64,000 bases of DNA from Neorhizobium galegae bv. orientalis str. HAMBI 540 (GCF_000731315.1 NZ_HG938353.1:1240001-1304000), one strand, 5' to 3'; positions 9,590-30,552 are shown, counted from the stretch's first letter. Numbers and translations are program-made. Notes: generated by a model not told the origin, from the letters alone.

Positions 9590-10021
9590 ATGGCTAAGAA
9601 AGTTATGGGCCACCTCAAGCTGCAGGTAAAGGCAGGGTCGGCCAATCCGTCCCCGCCGATCGGTCCTGCACTTGGTCAGCGCGGCATCAACATCATGGAA
9701 TTCTGCAAGGCGTTCAACGCCGCCACGCAGGAAATGGAAAAGGGCATGCCGATCCCGGTCGTCATCACCTATTTCCAGGACAAGTCCTTCACCTTCGCGA
9801 TGAAGCAGCCTCCGGTCAGCTACTGGCTGAAGAAGGAAGCGAAGATCACCTCGGGTTCGAAGACCCCGGGCAAGGGCGCCAAGGCTGGCACCCTGACCAA
9901 GGCTCAAATCCAGACTATCGCCCAGGCGAAGATGAAGGATCTGAACGCGGCCGATCTCGAAGGCGCAATGGCCATGATCGAGGGCTCCGCCCGCGCCATG
10001 GGCCTGGAAGTGGTGGCTTAA
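9590..10021 (+). CDS. rplK: 50S ribosomal protein L11
   Basis: 143 residues, standard length. It forms the L7/L12 stalk base with 23S rRNA and is needed for factor-dependent GTP hydrolysis and the RelA response. Family motifs are [21 protein letters not shown] in the N-terminal domain and the proline-rich helix region near residue 20. The ATG at 9590 follows AGGCAGAGAG. It is one base from rplA, so the two are tightly coupled. Confidence 0.97.
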   Translation: MAKKVMGHLKLQVKAGSANPSPPIGPALGQRGINIMEFCKAFNAATQEMEKGMPIPVVITYFQDKSFTFAMKQPPVSYWLKKEAKITSGSKTPGKGAKAGTLTKAQIQTIAQAKMKDLNAADLEGAMAMIEGSARAMGLEVVA

Positions 10022-10022
10022 C

Positions 10023-10718
10023 ATGGTAAAGCTTGCAAAGCGTATTCAGAAGATCCGCGAAGGCGTCGATCCGACCAAGCTGGTCGCCCTGACGGAAGCC
10101 ATTTCGATGGTCAAGGTTCGCGCCACGGCGAAGTTCGACGAAACTGTCGAAATCTCCATGAACCTCGGCGTCGATCCGCGTCACGCAGACCAGATGGTCC
10201 GCGGCGTGGTCAACCTGCCGAACGGTACAGGCCGTGACGTTCGCGTCGCCGTTTTCGCACGTGGCGCCAAGGCTGACGAAGCCAAGGCAGCCGGTGCAGA
10301 CATCGTCGGCGCCGAAGATCTGGTCGAAATCGTCCAGGGCGGCAAGATCGACTTCGATCGCTGCATCGCCACTCCGGACATGATGCCGCTCGTCGGTCGT
10401 CTCGGTAAGGTTCTCGGCCCGCGCGGCATGATGCCGAACCCGAAGGTCGGAACCGTCACCATGGACGTCACGGGCGCCGTCAAGGCTTCCAAGGGCGGCG
10501 CTGTCGAGTTCCGCGTCGAGAAGGCTGGCATCATCCACGCCGGCATCGGCAAGGCTTCCTTCGAAGCCAAGGCTCTCGAAGAGAACATCAAGGCTTTCGC
10601 CGATGCGGTCATCAAGGCCAAGCCGGCTGGCGCGAAGGGCAACTACGTCAAGCGCGTAGCGATTTCTTCGACGATGGGCCCGGGCGTCAAGATCGATCCG
10701 TCGACCGTGACGATCTAA
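10023..10718 (+). CDS. rplA: 50S ribosomal protein L1
   Basis: 231 residues. Primary 23S rRNA binder of the L1 stalk, and in many bacteria the translational repressor of the rplKA message. It carries the family motifs [37 protein letters not shown] and GTVT. It begins one base after the rplK stop, so L1 repression acting at the rplK leader would control both genes. Confidence 0.97.
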   Translation: MVKLAKRIQKIREGVDPTKLVALTEAISMVKVRATAKFDETVEISMNLGVDPRHADQMVRGVVNLPNGTGRDVRVAVFARGAKADEAKAAGADIVGAEDLVEIVQGGKIDFDRCIATPDMMPLVGRLGKVLGPRGMMPNPKVGTVTMDVTGAVKASKGGAVEFRVEKAGIIHAGIGKASFEAKALEENIKAFADAVIKAKPAGAKGNYVKRVAISSTMGPGVKIDPSTVTI

Positions 10719-10724
10719 AGTTCT

Positions 10725-10801
10725 GTCCGGAGCCTTCGGGTTCCGGACTGCATGAATTCCTGGTCCTTCGGGGCCGGGAATTTCCCAGGGAAACCTGGGA
10801 A
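10725..10801 (+). promoter_or_regulatory. rplJ leader hairpins with UUCG and GAAA tetraloops
   Basis: Three adjacent stem-loops: GTCCGGAGCC-TTCG-GGTTCCGGAC (10725-10748), a 13-base-pair stem closed by TTCG at 10754-10783, and CCCAGG-GAAA-CCTGGG (10784-10799). They start 6 bases after the rplA stop. None has a U-tract, so they look like processing or leader elements rather than terminators. The remaining 265 bases to the rplJ start hold no gene and probably include the binding site for the L10-L7/L12 complex known from other bacteria. Confidence 0.5.
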
Positions 10802-11065
10802 TTCCTGTCCGAGATTGCGGGTGGTTTCGACCTTAATCACTTGATGCCTGCATGAGACGGGTAAGACCCGAGATTTTTGAGGCGCTAGCGCGCTTTACGA
10901 ATTCGGTTCGAGCCTAGTGTGCCTTGTGCCTGGAGCCCCAGTGGCGACAGTGCGAGGGGACAGGATCCTCAAGCGTCGCTTGGGGTCCTAATCAAGGGAT
11001 CCCTTGAGGCAAAGGCAACCCGATGGGGCCTGCAGGATTGCGGTCCCGTCAACTGGAGACAGACA

Positions 11066-11587
11066 GTGGAAAGAGCGGAAAAGCGCGAATTTGTCACGGA
11101 GCTGAACGAAGTCTTTAAGGCTTCTGGTTCGGTTGTCGTGGCCCACTATGCTGGTGTCACAGTTGCGCAGATGAACGATTTTCGTTCGAAGATGCGCGCT
11201 GCTGGCGGCACCGTCAAAGTCGCGAAGAACCGTCTGGCCAAGATCGCTCTTCAGGGTACGGAGTCGGAAGGGATGTCAAATCTCTTCAAGGGGCAGACGC
11301 TGATCGCATTCAGCGAAGACCCGGTAACGGCTCCGAAGGTCGTCATGGATTTCGCCAAGACCAATGACAAGATCATTGTTCTGGGCGGTTCCATGGGTGC
11401 AACCACGCTCACTGCGGATGCGGTCAAGTCGCTTGCGACCCTGCCTTCGCTGGACGAGCTTCGCGGCAAGCTGCTGGGCCTCTTGAATGCCCCGGCATCG
11501 CGTATCGCGACGGTTGTTGCAGCACCGGCAAGCCAGCTTGCCCGCGTGTTCGCGGCCTACGCCAAGAAGGACGAGGAAGCCGCTTAA
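11066..11587 (+). CDS. rplJ: 50S ribosomal protein L10
   Basis: 173 residues, starting with GTG at 11066 (first residues [13 protein letters not shown]), preceded by CTGGAGAC. L10 anchors L7/L12 dimers at the stalk; its C-terminal helix is seen at [16 protein letters not shown]. An in-frame ATG at 10919 would add about 49 residues unlike L10 and is rejected. The long leader and the cotranscribed rplL fit the classical L10 autoregulated unit. Confidence 0.95.
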   Translation: MERAEKREFVTELNEVFKASGSVVVAHYAGVTVAQMNDFRSKMRAAGGTVKVAKNRLAKIALQGTESEGMSNLFKGQTLIAFSEDPVTAPKVVMDFAKTNDKIIVLGGSMGATTLTADAVKSLATLPSLDELRGKLLGLLNAPASRIATVVAAPASQLARVFAAYAKKDEEAA

Positions 11588-11646
11588 GGCGGTTTTTCGC
11601 TGTTCATACCCAATCAAGTTCGAACCGAATATAAGGAACTATCAAA

Positions 11647-12024
<378 letters not shown>

Positions 12025-12035
12025 TATCGGAATGC

Positions 12036-12109
12036 AGCGGGAGAGGTCTCCTCTCCCGCTGGTTTCCTCCGAACATATTACCCAGGAACCGTCAAAACGG
12101 TTCCTGGGT
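12036..12109 (+). promoter_or_regulatory. Two tandem perfect hairpins between rplL and rpoB
   Basis: AGCGGGAGAGG/CCTCTCCCGCT (12036-12060) and the 13-base-pair ACCCAGGAACCGT/ACGGTTCCTGGGT (12080-12109). Neither has a run of T after it. The position matches the rplL-rpoB junction, where E. coli has an attenuator and an RNase III site. A similar role in setting the ribosomal protein to polymerase ratio is inferred. Confidence 0.6.
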
Positions 12110-12272
12110 AATGGGTTCTCAAGAGGATGGTCCCGAATCGAACAGAAAAGGCAATCCGGCCTGGCGTGTTCGAGAGGTGGGACGAGATTGGGAATACCCA
12201 TTGATCGACGGGATCGACTGGCCAGCGAACCCCGTCCGTTGCAGGCCCGGATGCAAGTTTGAAGGAGCGACG

Positions 12273-16409
<4,137 letters not shown>

Positions 16410-16420
16410 AACTACAAGCG

Positions 16421-16447
16421 GGCGCGCGCCAGGAATGGGCGCGCGCC
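16421..16447 (+). promoter_or_regulatory. GC-only hairpin between rpoB and rpoC
   Basis: GGCGCGCGCC (16421-16430) faces GGGCGCGCGCC (16437-16447) across a short loop, 12 bases after the rpoB stop. There is no U-tract. It may protect the rpoB 3' end or be a processing site in the 185-base gap. Confidence 0.45.
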
Positions 16448-16594
16448 ACTCCACCTCCGGTATCCGCCGGAAGGGCAGGGGATTTTTGCCGCATTTCGCG
16501 GCTAATACTGTTTTAGAGCATCGGGCGGTCCTTCCCGGGAATTCGGGCCGTTTCGATCGCCAGCCGAGGGCTTCCGCCCCTAAAGGAGATAGGC

Positions 16595-20803
<4,209 letters not shown>

Positions 20804-20826
20804 TCGGTAACGGCCGATTGGAAATC

Positions 20827-20858
20827 AAAACCGCCCGGAGCGATCCGGGCGGTTTTTT
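20827..20858 (+). terminator. Intrinsic terminator of the rpoBC operon
   Basis: AACCGCCCGGA-GCGA-TCCGGGCGGTT followed by TTTT, about 25 bases after the rpoC stop. Confidence 0.93.
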
Positions 20859-20884
20859 CGTTTCGGGCCACGGGACAGGGCATC

Positions 20885-20914
20885 AAAAAAGCCGCCGGAA
20901 CTGTCCGACGGCTT
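20885..20914 (-). terminator. Intrinsic terminator for the minus-strand gene at 21025-21324
   Basis: On the minus strand AAGCCGTCGG-ACAGTT-CCGGCGGCTT is followed by a run of T. It lies 110 bases after the stop of the small minus-strand gene and faces the rpoBC terminator. Confidence 0.8.
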
Positions 20915-21024
20915 GGTGCATGCTTTGGCGAAACGTGGACGCGTCGCCACTGGTGAGGGTAAGGAGAGACAACTTCCGCCGGCCTGAGGAGGCGAGGGCA
21001 GCCAGGCCTCTTTGGAGATCGGGG

Positions 21025-21324
21025 CTACTCGAACCGGATGATCGCCACTTCGCCTTCGAGGGCGCCCTGGTAGGCGGAGGCATGCGGCTCCTCGGTCGGT
21101 TCGTCGGTCAGGATGCCGATCTGGTCGAGGTCGGCCTCGATGAAGCCTTCTTCGGAGAGCGCGTTGAGCGCTTCGCGGACGGCGGAATCGTCGTCCGGCG
21201 CGCGCAGCATGATATGCAGCTCGATGCCCTCGGCGCCTTTCTTTTCGTAGCCCTTGCCGATGATGATGAAGACCATCGGCCCGTCGAGGTTGTTGTCATT
21301 GTCGGGTGTGGCGATCATGGTCAT
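21025..21324 (-). CDS. Small acidic conserved-looking protein of unknown function
   Basis: 99 residues, strongly acidic, cytoplasmic (no signal peptide or membrane span). It has a beta-alpha-beta-like pattern: GPMVFIIIGKGYEKKGAEGI, ELHIMLRAPDDDSAVREAL, LNALSEEGFIEADLDQIGIL. This could be a small ferredoxin-like fold but no family is recognised. It has its own terminator and is the only minus-strand gene inside the expression cluster, which separates rpoBC from rpsL. A second ATG two codons in is an alternative start. Confidence 0.75.
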   Translation of the reverse strand: MTMIATPDNDNNLDGPMVFIIIGKGYEKKGAEGIELHIMLRAPDDDSAVREALNALSEEGFIEADLDQIGILTDEPTEEPHASAYQGALEGEVAIIRFE

Positions 21325-21803
21325 CTCCGCAAGCGAATCCCTAGTATCGTCCGAAGACGAGGCGGAACGGAAGGTTCCCGCACTCTTTAGTGCGATCGGC
21401 GATGATTCCCAAACATTATCCGCGAGGGCATGTCATATTTCACGAAACTTGTCTCGAAACCCTCCATTTGGCCCCGAAACCAAGGGTTTGGGGCAATAAT
21501 TTAGGATTCGGTCTTGACGGGCAGGGGGGAAAACAGTAAACGCCCCGCATCGGAAGCGATGTGAGGCTTGCCCGTTCGGAACGACTCGTTCCGGAGTACG
21601 CCTCAGACACGGTTCCATACGCACGTTGAAGACACGAATGCTGCACGCACGACGCATGAGGAATGCGTCCTCTGCTTTCTGTGGTCCATCCGCGAAAAGC
21701 GGATCGGGCCACGTTTTGCGCATGAGGAAATGTGTGTGCCGCCGCCGGAAACGGCATCAGATCGGCCCGAAAGGGTACTGAGAAAAACGTAAGGGATGGT
21801 TGA
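21325..21803 (+). other. Intergenic region and leader of the str operon
   Basis: 479 bases without a gene. A weak -35-like TTGACG is at 21514-21519 with no good -10 at the right distance. A hairpin at 21682-21711 (ATCCGC-GAAAA-GCGGAT with flanking TGG/CCA pairs) lies about 95 bases before rpsL and could be a leader structure for S7-type feedback; that is inference. Confidence 0.4.
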
Positions 21804-22175
21804 ATGCCTACCGTAAACCAGCTGATCCGCAAGCCTCGCCAGGCGAACGTAAAGCGTAACAAGGTTCCTGCTCTGCAGGAAAACCCCCAGAAGCGCGGCG
21901 TTTGCACCCGCGTTTACACGACGACCCCGAAGAAGCCGAACTCGGCTCTGCGTAAGGTTGCCAAGATTCGTCTGACCAACGGCTTCGAAGTCATCGGCTA
22001 CATCCCGGGTGAAGGCCACAACCTGCAGGAACACTCCGTCGTGATGATCCGCGGCGGCCGCGTCAAGGACTTGCCGGGCGTTCGCTACCACATCATCCGC
22101 GGCGTTCTCGACACCCAGGGCGTCAAGAACCGCAAGCAGCGCCGTTCCAAGTACGGTGCGAAGCGTCCGAAGTAA
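21804..22175 (+). CDS. rpsL: 30S ribosomal protein S12
   Basis: 123 residues. Decoding-centre protein. Lys43 (in [13 protein letters not shown]) and Lys88 (in GGRVKDLPG) are the wild-type residues, so the sequence predicts no ribosomal streptomycin-resistance substitution at these two sites. It starts at ATG 21804 and is the first gene of the str operon (rpsL-rpsG-fusA-tuf). Confidence 0.98.
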   Translation: MPTVNQLIRKPRQANVKRNKVPALQENPQKRGVCTRVYTTTPKKPNSALRKVAKIRLTNGFEVIGYIPGEGHNLQEHSVVMIRGGRVKDLPGVRYHIIRGVLDTQGVKNRKQRRSKYGAKRPK

Positions 22176-22241
22176 TTCGGAATTCTGATTATCCGGCGCT
22201 GCGCGAGGTTCTCCGCGTGGTAAAGCGCCCGTAACAATTGA

Positions 22242-22724
<483 letters not shown>

Positions 22725-22757
22725 TCTTCACTCGATCGAATTTCGAAAGGCAGTCCT

Positions 22758-24857
22758 ATGGCTCGCGAATATAAAATCGAAGACTACCGCAATTTCGGTA
22801 TCATGGCGCATATCGACGCCGGCAAGACCACGACCACCGAGCGTATCCTTTATTACACCGGCAAGTCGCACAAGATCGGCGAAGTTCACGACGGCGCAGC
22901 CACGATGGACTGGATGGAGCAGGAGCAGGAGCGTGGCATCACGATCACCTCTGCTGCGACCACGACCTTCTGGAAGGGCCGCGACGGCAAGATGCGCCGC
23001 TTCAACATCATCGACACCCCCGGCCACGTCGACTTCACCATCGAAGTCGAACGTTCGCTGCGCGTGCTCGACGGTGCTGTTGCTCTGCTCGACGCCAATG
23101 CCGGCGTTGAGCCGCAGACGGAAACTGTCTGGCGTCAGGCCGACAAATACAAGGTTCCGCGCCTGATCTTCTGCAACAAGATGGACAAGACCGGCGCCGA
23201 TTTCTATCGCTCGGTCGAGATGATCAAGACGCGCCTCGGCGCGACTGCGGTTGTCTGCCAGTTGCCGATCGGTGCTGAAACCGAATTCAAGGGCATCGTC
23301 GATCTGATCGAGATGAACGCTCTCGTCTGGCGCGATGAATCGCTCGGCGCCCAGTGGGACGTCGTCGAAATCCCGGAAGACCTGAAGGCTCGTGCCGAAG
23401 AATTCCGCGAAAAGATGATCGAGACGGTTGTCGACATCGACGAAGAAGCCATGGAAAACTATCTGAACGGCGTCATGCCGGACAACGATAAGATCCGTGC
23501 GCTCATCCGTCGCGGCACGATCGACGTCAAGTTCTTCCCGATGTTCTGCGGCTCTGCCTTCAAGAACAAGGGCGTTCAGCCTCTCCTCGACGCCGTCGTC
23601 GAATTCCTGCCGTCGCCGGCAGACATTCCGGCCATCAAGGGCATCGACGTCAAGACCGAAGCCGAAATCGACCGTCATCCCGATGACACCGAGCCGCTTT
23701 CGATGCTGGCGTTCAAGATCATGAACGACCCCTTCGTCGGTTCGCTGACCTTCTGCCGTATCTATTCGGGCAAGCTCGAAAAGGGCGCTGCTCTGTTGAA
23801 CACGGTCAAGGAAAAGCGCGAGCGCGTCGGCCGCATGCTGCAGATGCACTCGAACTCCCGTGAAGATATCGAAGAAGCCTTCGCCGGCGACATCGTCGCT
23901 CTCGCAGGTCTCAAGGAAACCACCACGGGCGACACGCTCTGCGATCCGCTGAAGCCGGTCATCCTCGAGCGCATGGAATTCCCCGAGCCGGTCATCCAGA
24001 TCGCCATCGAGCCGAAGTCCAAGGGCGACCAGGAAAAGATGGGCCTCGCGCTCAACCGCCTGGCTGCCGAAGATCCGTCCTTCCGCGTGAAGACCGACGA
24101 AGAGTCCGGCCAGACGATCATCGCCGGCATGGGTGAACTTCACCTCGACATCCTCGTCGACCGCATGCGTCGCGAGTTCAAGGTCGAAGCCACCGTCGGT
24201 GCTCCGCAGGTTGCTTATCGCGAAACCATCACGCGCAAGCACGAAGAAGATTACACACACAAGAAGCAGTCCGGTGGTACCGGCCAGTTCGCGCGCGTCA
24301 AGATCGTCTTCGAACCGAACCCGGACGGCGACGATTTCAAGTTCGAGTCCAAGATCGTCGGCGGATCTGTTCCGAAGGAATACATCCCGGGCGTCCAGAA
24401 GGGCATCGAAAGCGTTCTGTCTTCCGGTCCGTTGGCTGGCTTCCCGATGCTGGGCGTTAAGGCGACGCTCATCGACGGTGCCTACCATGACGTCGACTCC
24501 TCGGTTCTGGCATTCGAAATCGCGTCTCGCGCCTGCTTCCGTGAAGCGTCGAAGAAGGCCGGTGCCCAGCTCCTCGAGCCGATGATGAAGGTCGAAGTCG
24601 TCACTCCGGAAGATTACGTCGGTGACGTTATCGGTGACCTGAACTCCCGTCGTGGCCAGATCCAGGGCCAGGAATCGCGCGGCATCGCCGTCGTGATCAA
24701 CGCCCATGTGCCGCTCGCGAACATGTTCAAGTACGTCGACAACCTGCGCTCCATGTCCCAGGGCCGCGCGCAGTATTCGATGACCTTCGATCACTACGCA
24801 CCGGTTCCGACCAACGTCGCAAACGAAATCCAGGCTAAGTACTCCGGTCAGAAGTGA
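22758..24857 (+). CDS. fusA: Elongation factor G
   Basis: 699 residues. Ribosomal translocase GTPase. G motifs are [20 protein letters not shown] and [10 protein letters not shown], and the domain IV tip and C-terminal domains are complete ([27 protein letters not shown] read in two parts). It starts 33 bases after rpsG with GAAAGGC as ribosome binding site. tuf copy 2 follows after 68 bases. Confidence 0.98.
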   Translation: MAREYKIEDYRNFGIMAHIDAGKTTTTERILYYTGKSHKIGEVHDGAATMDWMEQEQERGITITSAATTTFWKGRDGKMRRFNIIDTPGHVDFTIEVERSLRVLDGAVALLDANAGVEPQTETVWRQADKYKVPRLIFCNKMDKTGADFYRSVEMIKTRLGATAVVCQLPIGAETEFKGIVDLIEMNALVWRDESLGAQWDVVEIPEDLKARAEEFREKMIETVVDIDEEAMENYLNGVMPDNDKIRALIRRGTIDVKFFPMFCGSAFKNKGVQPLLDAVVEFLPSPADIPAIKGIDVKTEAEIDRHPDDTEPLSMLAFKIMNDPFVGSLTFCRIYSGKLEKGAALLNTVKEKRERVGRMLQMHSNSREDIEEAFAGDIVALAGLKETTTGDTLCDPLKPVILERMEFPEPVIQIAIEPKSKGDQEKMGLALNRLAAEDPSFRVKTDEESGQTIIAGMGELHLDILVDRMRREFKVEATVGAPQVAYRETITRKHEEDYTHKKQSGGTGQFARVKIVFEPNPDGDDFKFESKIVGGSVPKEYIPGVQKGIESVLSSGPLAGFPMLGVKATLIDGAYHDVDSSVLAFEIASRACFREASKKAGAQLLEPMMKVEVVTPEDYVGDVIGDLNSRRGQIQGQESRGIAVVINAHVPLANMFKYVDNLRSMSQGRAQYSMTFDHYAPVPTNVANEIQAKYSGQK

Positions 24858-24925
24858 CCGGGGTAACCCCGCCCAATCAAATTAGAGAATAACCCCTGAC
24901 GGGGATAAGAACGGAGAAGCCGGAA

Positions 24926-26101
<1,176 letters not shown>

Positions 26102-26366
26102 GTTTTAACGCAGGCGGCCTTGGCCGCTTGCGTATGACACAAAAATGTAGCAAATGGCGCGCGAGCGTGATTTGCCCTCTGCTTCGGGTTCGAGGCAGGC
26201 AATGAACAGACAAGGTGGGCCGAAGGCCCGAAGACTGGAAAGGGACGCCGTATCCTCGGTGTCCCCTTCGATCTTTGAAACCGGTGGTCCGCCTTGAGGT
26301 AAGAGAGAACAACCCGTGCCCTATTGGGTTGGCACGTGGATAAACAGACAACAAGGATAACGTCGA
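26102..26366 (+). promoter_or_regulatory. S10 operon leader with several hairpins
   Basis: Four foldable elements precede rpsJ: CGCAGGCGGCC-TT-GGCCGCTTGCG (26109-26132), GGGCC-GAA-GGCCC (26217-26229), an 11-pair stem at 26240-26268, and an overlapping set at 26311-26335 in which AACCC can pair with GGGTT or the adjacent GTGCC with GGCAC, but not both as simple hairpins. The last set is 31 bases before the rpsJ start. L4-dependent control of the S10 leader is known in E. coli; whether this leader works alike is not shown by the sequence. Confidence 0.5.
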
Positions 26367-26675
26367 ATGAACGGCCAAAATATCCGCATTCGCCTGAAGG
26401 CGTTCGATCACCGCATTCTCGACGCGTCGACGCGCGAGATCGTGTCGACGGCGAAGCGCACCGGCGCAAGCGTCCGGGGCCCCGTTCCGCTTCCGACCCG
26501 CATCGAGAAGTTTACGGTTAACAGGTCCCCCCACATCGACAAGAAGAGCCGCGAGCAGTTCGAGATGCGCACGCATAAGCGCCTTCTCGATATCGTTGAC
26601 CCGACGCCACAGACGGTGGACGCGCTGATGAAGCTCGACCTCGCCGCTGGTGTCGATGTTGAGATCAAGCTCTGA
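26367..26675 (+). CDS. rpsJ: 30S ribosomal protein S10
   Basis: 102 residues, normal length. It binds NusB and NusG as well as the 30S head. Motifs are [20 protein letters not shown] and [19 protein letters not shown]. First gene of the S10 operon, starting after ACAAGGAT. Confidence 0.98.
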   Translation: MNGQNIRIRLKAFDHRILDASTREIVSTAKRTGASVRGPVPLPTRIEKFTVNRSPHIDKKSREQFEMRTHKRLLDIVDPTPQTVDALMKLDLAAGVDVEIKL

Positions 26676-26712
26676 GACTTCTGTCTCGGGCTGAGTGAGA
26701 AGGATTGAACCG

Positions 26713-27354
26713 ATGCGTTCAGGTGTAATTGCACAGAAGGTGGGAATGACGCGCGTCTACAACGACGCAGGCGAGCATGTCCCTGTAACCGTATTGCGGT
26801 TGGAAAACTGCCAGGTCGTGGCTCAGCGCACCGTAGACAAGAATGGCTACACTGCCGTTCAGCTGGGTGCCGGCACTGCCAAGGTGAAGAACACGACCAA
26901 GGCGCTGCGCGGCCATTTCGCCGTTGCCGAAGTCGAACCAAAGGCGAAGCTCGTCGAGTTTCGCGTTTCCGAAGACAATCTGATCGACGTCGGCACCGAG
27001 CTGACGGCAGGTCACTTCACGGCGGGTCAGCTGGTGGACGTCACCGGTACCTCGATCGGTAAGGGTTTCGCCGGCGCCATGAAGCGCCATAACTTCGGTG
27101 GTCTCCGCGCCACGCACGGTGTGTCCGTTTCGCACCGTTCGCATGGTTCGACTGGTAACAACCAGGATCCAGGCAAGGTCTGGAAGGGCAAGCGCATGGC
27201 TGGTCACATGGGCCAGACGCGTATCACCACCCAGAACCTCGAAGTCGTTTCCACCGACGAGAACCGTGGCCTGATCCTCGTCAAGGGTGCCGTTCCTGGC
27301 TCCAAGGGCGCTTGGATCGTCGTTCGCGATGCCGTCAAGTCGGCCGCGAAGTAA
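26713..27354 (+). CDS. rplC: 50S ribosomal protein L3
   Basis: 213 residues. It reaches the peptidyl transferase centre through a long extension. Motifs are [34 protein letters not shown] and [20 protein letters not shown] (with the modified Gln region). Start ATG at 26713 after GAAGGA; the frame upstream to 26695 is not part of L3. Confidence 0.97.
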   Translation: MRSGVIAQKVGMTRVYNDAGEHVPVTVLRLENCQVVAQRTVDKNGYTAVQLGAGTAKVKNTTKALRGHFAVAEVEPKAKLVEFRVSEDNLIDVGTELTAGHFTAGQLVDVTGTSIGKGFAGAMKRHNFGGLRATHGVSVSHRSHGSTGNNQDPGKVWKGKRMAGHMGQTRITTQNLEVVSTDENRGLILVKGAVPGSKGAWIVVRDAVKSAAK

Positions 27355-27367
27355 GGGAGCCAAGCAC

Positions 27368-27988
27368 ATGGAATTTAACGTCAAGACCCTCGAGGGAAAA
27401 GACGCCGGCAAGGTAGCCCTGTCGGACGAGATTTTCGGCCTCGACCCCCGCGAAGACATTCTGGCCCGCATGGTTCGTTGGCAGCTCGCCAAGAAGCAGC
27501 AGGGCACGCACAAGACCAAGGGTCGTGCTGAAGTCTCCCGCACCGGCGCCAAGATGTACAAGCAGAAGGGTACGGGCCGCGCTCGTCACCATTCGGCTCG
27601 CGCTCCGCAGTTCCGCGGCGGCGGCAAGGCTCACGGCCCGGTCGTTCGCAGCCACGAGCATGACCTTCCGAAGAAGGTTCGTGCGCTGGCTCTCCGTCAC
27701 GCCCTCTCTGCAAAGATGAAGGCTGAAGACATCATCATCGTCGACAACCTGGTTGCCGCCGAAGCAAAGACCAAGGCGCTTGCCGGTTCGTTCGCTTCGC
27801 TCGGCCTCACCAACGTGTTGTTCATCGGCGGCGTTGAGCTCGACAGCAACTTCAAGCTCGCAGCCCAGAACATCCCGAACGTCGATGTTCTGCCGGTTCA
27901 GGGCATCAATGTTTACGACATCCTGCGTCGCGGCAAGCTGGTGCTTTCCAAGGCCGCGGTGGAAGCTCTAGAGGAGCGTTTCAAGTGA
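27368..27988 (+). CDS. rplD: 50S ribosomal protein L4
   Basis: 206 residues. Lines the exit tunnel through its extended loop ([20 protein letters not shown] followed by [10 protein letters not shown]). In enterobacteria L4 represses the S10 operon. The ATG at 27368 follows AGGGAGCC. Its last four bases overlap the GTG start of rplW (GTGA), implying translational coupling. Confidence 0.97.
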   Translation: MEFNVKTLEGKDAGKVALSDEIFGLDPREDILARMVRWQLAKKQQGTHKTKGRAEVSRTGAKMYKQKGTGRARHHSARAPQFRGGGKAHGPVVRSHEHDLPKKVRALALRHALSAKMKAEDIIIVDNLVAAEAKTKALAGSFASLGLTNVLFIGGVELDSNFKLAAQNIPNVDVLPVQGINVYDILRRGKLVLSKAAVEALEERFK

Positions 27989-28278
27989 CCGACATCCGCC
28001 ACTATGATGTGATCGTATCTCCCTCGATCACCGAAAAGTCGACGCTGGTATCCGAACAGAACCAGGTCGTCTTCAACGTTGCCAAGACTGCTTCCAAGCC
28101 GGAAATCAAGGCTGCCGTAGAGGCGCTTTTCGGTGTGAAGGTCACGGCCGTCAACACGCTTGTCCGTAAGGGCAAGGTGAAGCGGTTCCGCGGCTTCATC
28201 GGCAAGCAGAAGGACGTCAAGAAGGCTGTCGTCACCCTGGCCGAAGGTCAGACGATCGACGTCTCCACCGGTCTCTGA
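27985..28278 (+). CDS. rplW: 50S ribosomal protein L23
   Basis: 97 residues. Sits at the tunnel exit as docking site for trigger factor and SRP. The GTG start at 27985 overlaps the rplD stop. Motifs are [20 protein letters not shown] and [21 protein letters not shown]. Confidence 0.96.
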   Translation: MTDIRHYDVIVSPSITEKSTLVSEQNQVVFNVAKTASKPEIKAAVEALFGVKVTAVNTLVRKGKVKRFRGFIGKQKDVKKAVVTLAEGQTIDVSTGL

Positions 28279-28289
28279 GGTATAAGATA

Positions 28290-29126
28290 ATGGCATTGAA
28301 AAGCTACAACCCGACGACCCCGAGCCAGCGTCAGCTGGTCATCGTCGACCGGTCCGGCCTCTGGAAGGGTAAGCCCGTCAAGAAGCTCACCGAGGGTCTC
28401 TCCAAGAGCGGCGGTCGCAACAACTACGGCCGCATCACCGCCCGCTTTATCGGCGGCGGTCACAAGCGTACCTATCGCCTGATCGACTTCAAGCGTCGCA
28501 AGTTCGACGTCGAAGGCACGGTCGAGCGTCTGGAATACGACCCGAACCGTACGGCCTTCATCGCTCTCGTCACCTATACCGACGGTGAGCAGGCCTACAT
28601 CCTGGCTCCGCAGCGTCTTGCTGCCGGCGACAAGGTGATCGCGTCCGAAAAGGCCGTCGACGTAAAGCCCGGCAACACCATGCCGCTGCAGTACATCCCG
28701 GTCGGCTCGATCGTTCACAACGTCGAAATGAAGCCGGGCAAGGGTGGCCAGATGGCTCGCTCCGCCGGCACCTACGTTCAGCTCGTCGGCCGCGATGCCG
28801 GCATGGCGATCCTGCGCCTGAACTCCGGCGAACAGCGCCTCGTACCGGGCTCCTGCCTGGCTTCGATCGGTGCCGTTTCCAATCCGGATCACGGCAACAT
28901 CAACGACGGCAAGGCCGGTCGTACCGTCTGGCGCGGCAAGCGTCCGCATAACCGCGGCGTCGTCATGAACCCGGTCGACCATCCGCACGGCGGTGGTGAA
29001 GGCCGCACCTCGGGTGGCCGTCATCCGGTCAGCCCCTGGGGCAAGCCGACCAAGGGCAAGCGCACACGTTCGAACAAGTCCACGGACAAGTTCATCATGC
29101 GTTCGCGCCACCAGCGCAAGAAGTAA
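28290..29126 (+). CDS. rplB: 50S ribosomal protein L2
   Basis: 278 residues. Essential for subunit association and near the peptidyl transferase centre. The conserved C-terminal loop [20 protein letters not shown] includes the critical His. It is 11 bases after rplW. Confidence 0.98.
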   Translation: MALKSYNPTTPSQRQLVIVDRSGLWKGKPVKKLTEGLSKSGGRNNYGRITARFIGGGHKRTYRLIDFKRRKFDVEGTVERLEYDPNRTAFIALVTYTDGEQAYILAPQRLAAGDKVIASEKAVDVKPGNTMPLQYIPVGSIVHNVEMKPGKGGQMARSAGTYVQLVGRDAGMAILRLNSGEQRLVPGSCLASIGAVSNPDHGNINDGKAGRTVWRGKRPHNRGVVMNPVDHPHGGGEGRTSGGRHPVSPWGKPTKGKRTRSNKSTDKFIMRSRHQRKK

Positions 29127-29141
29127 GAGAGGAAGTCACTA

Positions 29142-29420
29142 ATGGCTCGTTCAGTATGGAAAGGTCCGTTTGTTGACGGCTATCTTCTCAAGAAGGCTGA
29201 GAAGGTGCGCGAAGGCGGACGGAGTGAAGTAATCAAGATGTGGACCCGCAGGTCCACCATCCTGCCGCAGTTCGTTGGCTTGACGTTCGGCGTCTACAAC
29301 GGCAGCAAGCACATTCCGGTCAGCGTCAACGAAGACATGGTCGGACACAAGTTCGGTGAATTCGCTCCCACCCGTACCTATTACGGTCACGGCGCGGACA
29401 AGAAGGCGAAGAGGAAGTAA
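29142..29420 (+). CDS. rpsS: 30S ribosomal protein S19
   Basis: 92 residues. 30S head protein that forms a complex with S13 and contacts A-site tRNA. Motifs are [20 protein letters not shown] and [20 protein letters not shown]. It is two bases from rplV. Confidence 0.98.
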   Translation: MARSVWKGPFVDGYLLKKAEKVREGGRSEVIKMWTRRSTILPQFVGLTFGVYNGSKHIPVSVNEDMVGHKFGEFAPTRTYYGHGADKKAKRK

Positions 29421-29422
29421 TC

Positions 29423-29812
29423 ATGGCGAAGGCTAAGACCGAACGCCGGCTGAAGGATAACGAGGCGCAGGCAGTTGCGCGTACGCTCCGCGTCAGCCCC
29501 CAGAAGCTGAACCTCGTTGCCGCCATGATCCGCGGCAAGAAGGTAGAACGCGCGCTTGCAGAACTCGAATTCTCGCGCAAGCGCATCGCCGGCACCGTGA
29601 AGAAGACCCTCGAGTCTGCAATCGCCAATGCCGAAAACAACCATGACCTCGACGTCGACGCGTTGATCGTATCGGAAGCCTATGTAGGCAAGTCGATCGT
29701 GATGAAGCGCTTCCACGCTCGCGGCCGCGGCCGTGCATCGCGGATCGAGAAGCCTTTCTCGCATCTGACGATCGTCGTCCGCGAAGTCGAGGAAAAAGGG
29801 GAGGCTGCATAA
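29423..29812 (+). CDS. rplV: 50S ribosomal protein L22
   Basis: 129 residues, with the N-terminal extension usual in alphaproteobacteria. Its beta-hairpin lines the exit tunnel at the constriction ([20 protein letters not shown]). The stop TAA overlaps the ATG of rpsC by one base. Confidence 0.97.
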   Translation: MAKAKTERRLKDNEAQAVARTLRVSPQKLNLVAAMIRGKKVERALAELEFSRKRIAGTVKKTLESAIANAENNHDLDVDALIVSEAYVGKSIVMKRFHARGRGRASRIEKPFSHLTIVVREVEEKGEAA

Positions 29813-30552
29813 TGGGCCAGAAAATTAATCCGATCGGTTTCCGCCTCGGCATTAACCGCACCTGGGACAGCCGTTGGTTCGCCGACAACGCGGAATACGG
29901 TCAGCTCCTCCATGAGGACCTGAAGATCCGCGCCTATCTGATGTCGGAGCTGAAGCAGGCCGGTATCGCCAAGGTGGTCATCGAGCGTCCGCACAAGAAG
30001 TGCCGCGTCACGATCCACTCGGCTCGCCCGGGTCTGATCATCGGCAAGAAGGGCGCTGACATCGAGAAGCTTCGCAAGAAGATCGCGACGATGACCAATT
30101 CGGAAACGCATCTCAACATCGTTGAAGTGCGCAAGCCGGAAATCGACTCGACGCTCGTCGCCCAGTCGATCGCCCAGCAGCTCGAGCGCCGCGTGGCTTT
30201 CCGCCGTGCGATGAAGCGTGCCGTTCAGTCGGCTATGCGTCTCGGCGCAGAAGGCATCAAGATCACCTGCGCCGGCCGTCTCGGCGGTGCTGAAATCGCC
30301 CGTACCGAATGGTACCGCGAAGGTCGTGTTCCGCTTCATACGCTGCGTGCAGACATCGACTACGGTACGGCTGAAGCCGAAACCGCATTCGGTATCTGCG
30401 GCATCAAGGTCTGGATCTTCAAGGGCGAAATCCTTGAGCACGATCCGATGGCTTCTGAACGTCGCGCCATGGAAGGCGATGCACAGGGTCCCGCAAGCCG
30501 CGAACGCGGCGATCGTGGTGACCGTGGTGATCGCCGCCGCGAAAACGCTTGA
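29812..30552 (+). CDS. rpsC: 30S ribosomal protein S3
   Basis: 246 residues. mRNA entry-channel protein with helicase-associated basic residues. It has a KH domain with the motif [19 protein letters not shown] and a C-terminal domain ([20 protein letters not shown]). A short charged tail ([17 protein letters not shown]) is longer than in E. coli. The start overlaps the rplV stop by one base. Confidence 0.98.
   Translation: MGQKINPIGFRLGINRTWDSRWFADNAEYGQLLHEDLKIRAYLMSELKQAGIAKVVIERPHKKCRVTIHSARPGLIIGKKGADIEKLRKKIATMTNSETHLNIVEVRKPEIDSTLVAQSIAQQLERRVAFRRAMKRAVQSAMRLGAEGIKITCAGRLGGAEIARTEWYREGRVPLHTLRADIDYGTAEAETAFGICGIKVWIFKGEILEHDPMASERRAMEGDAQGPASRERGDRGDRGDRRRENA

Noticed and set aside
26102..26132. 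Hairpin after tuf copy 2 considered as a strong terminator
   Set aside because: The stem is good but it is followed by TATGACAC rather than a T-run, so it is listed only as part of the S10 leader.
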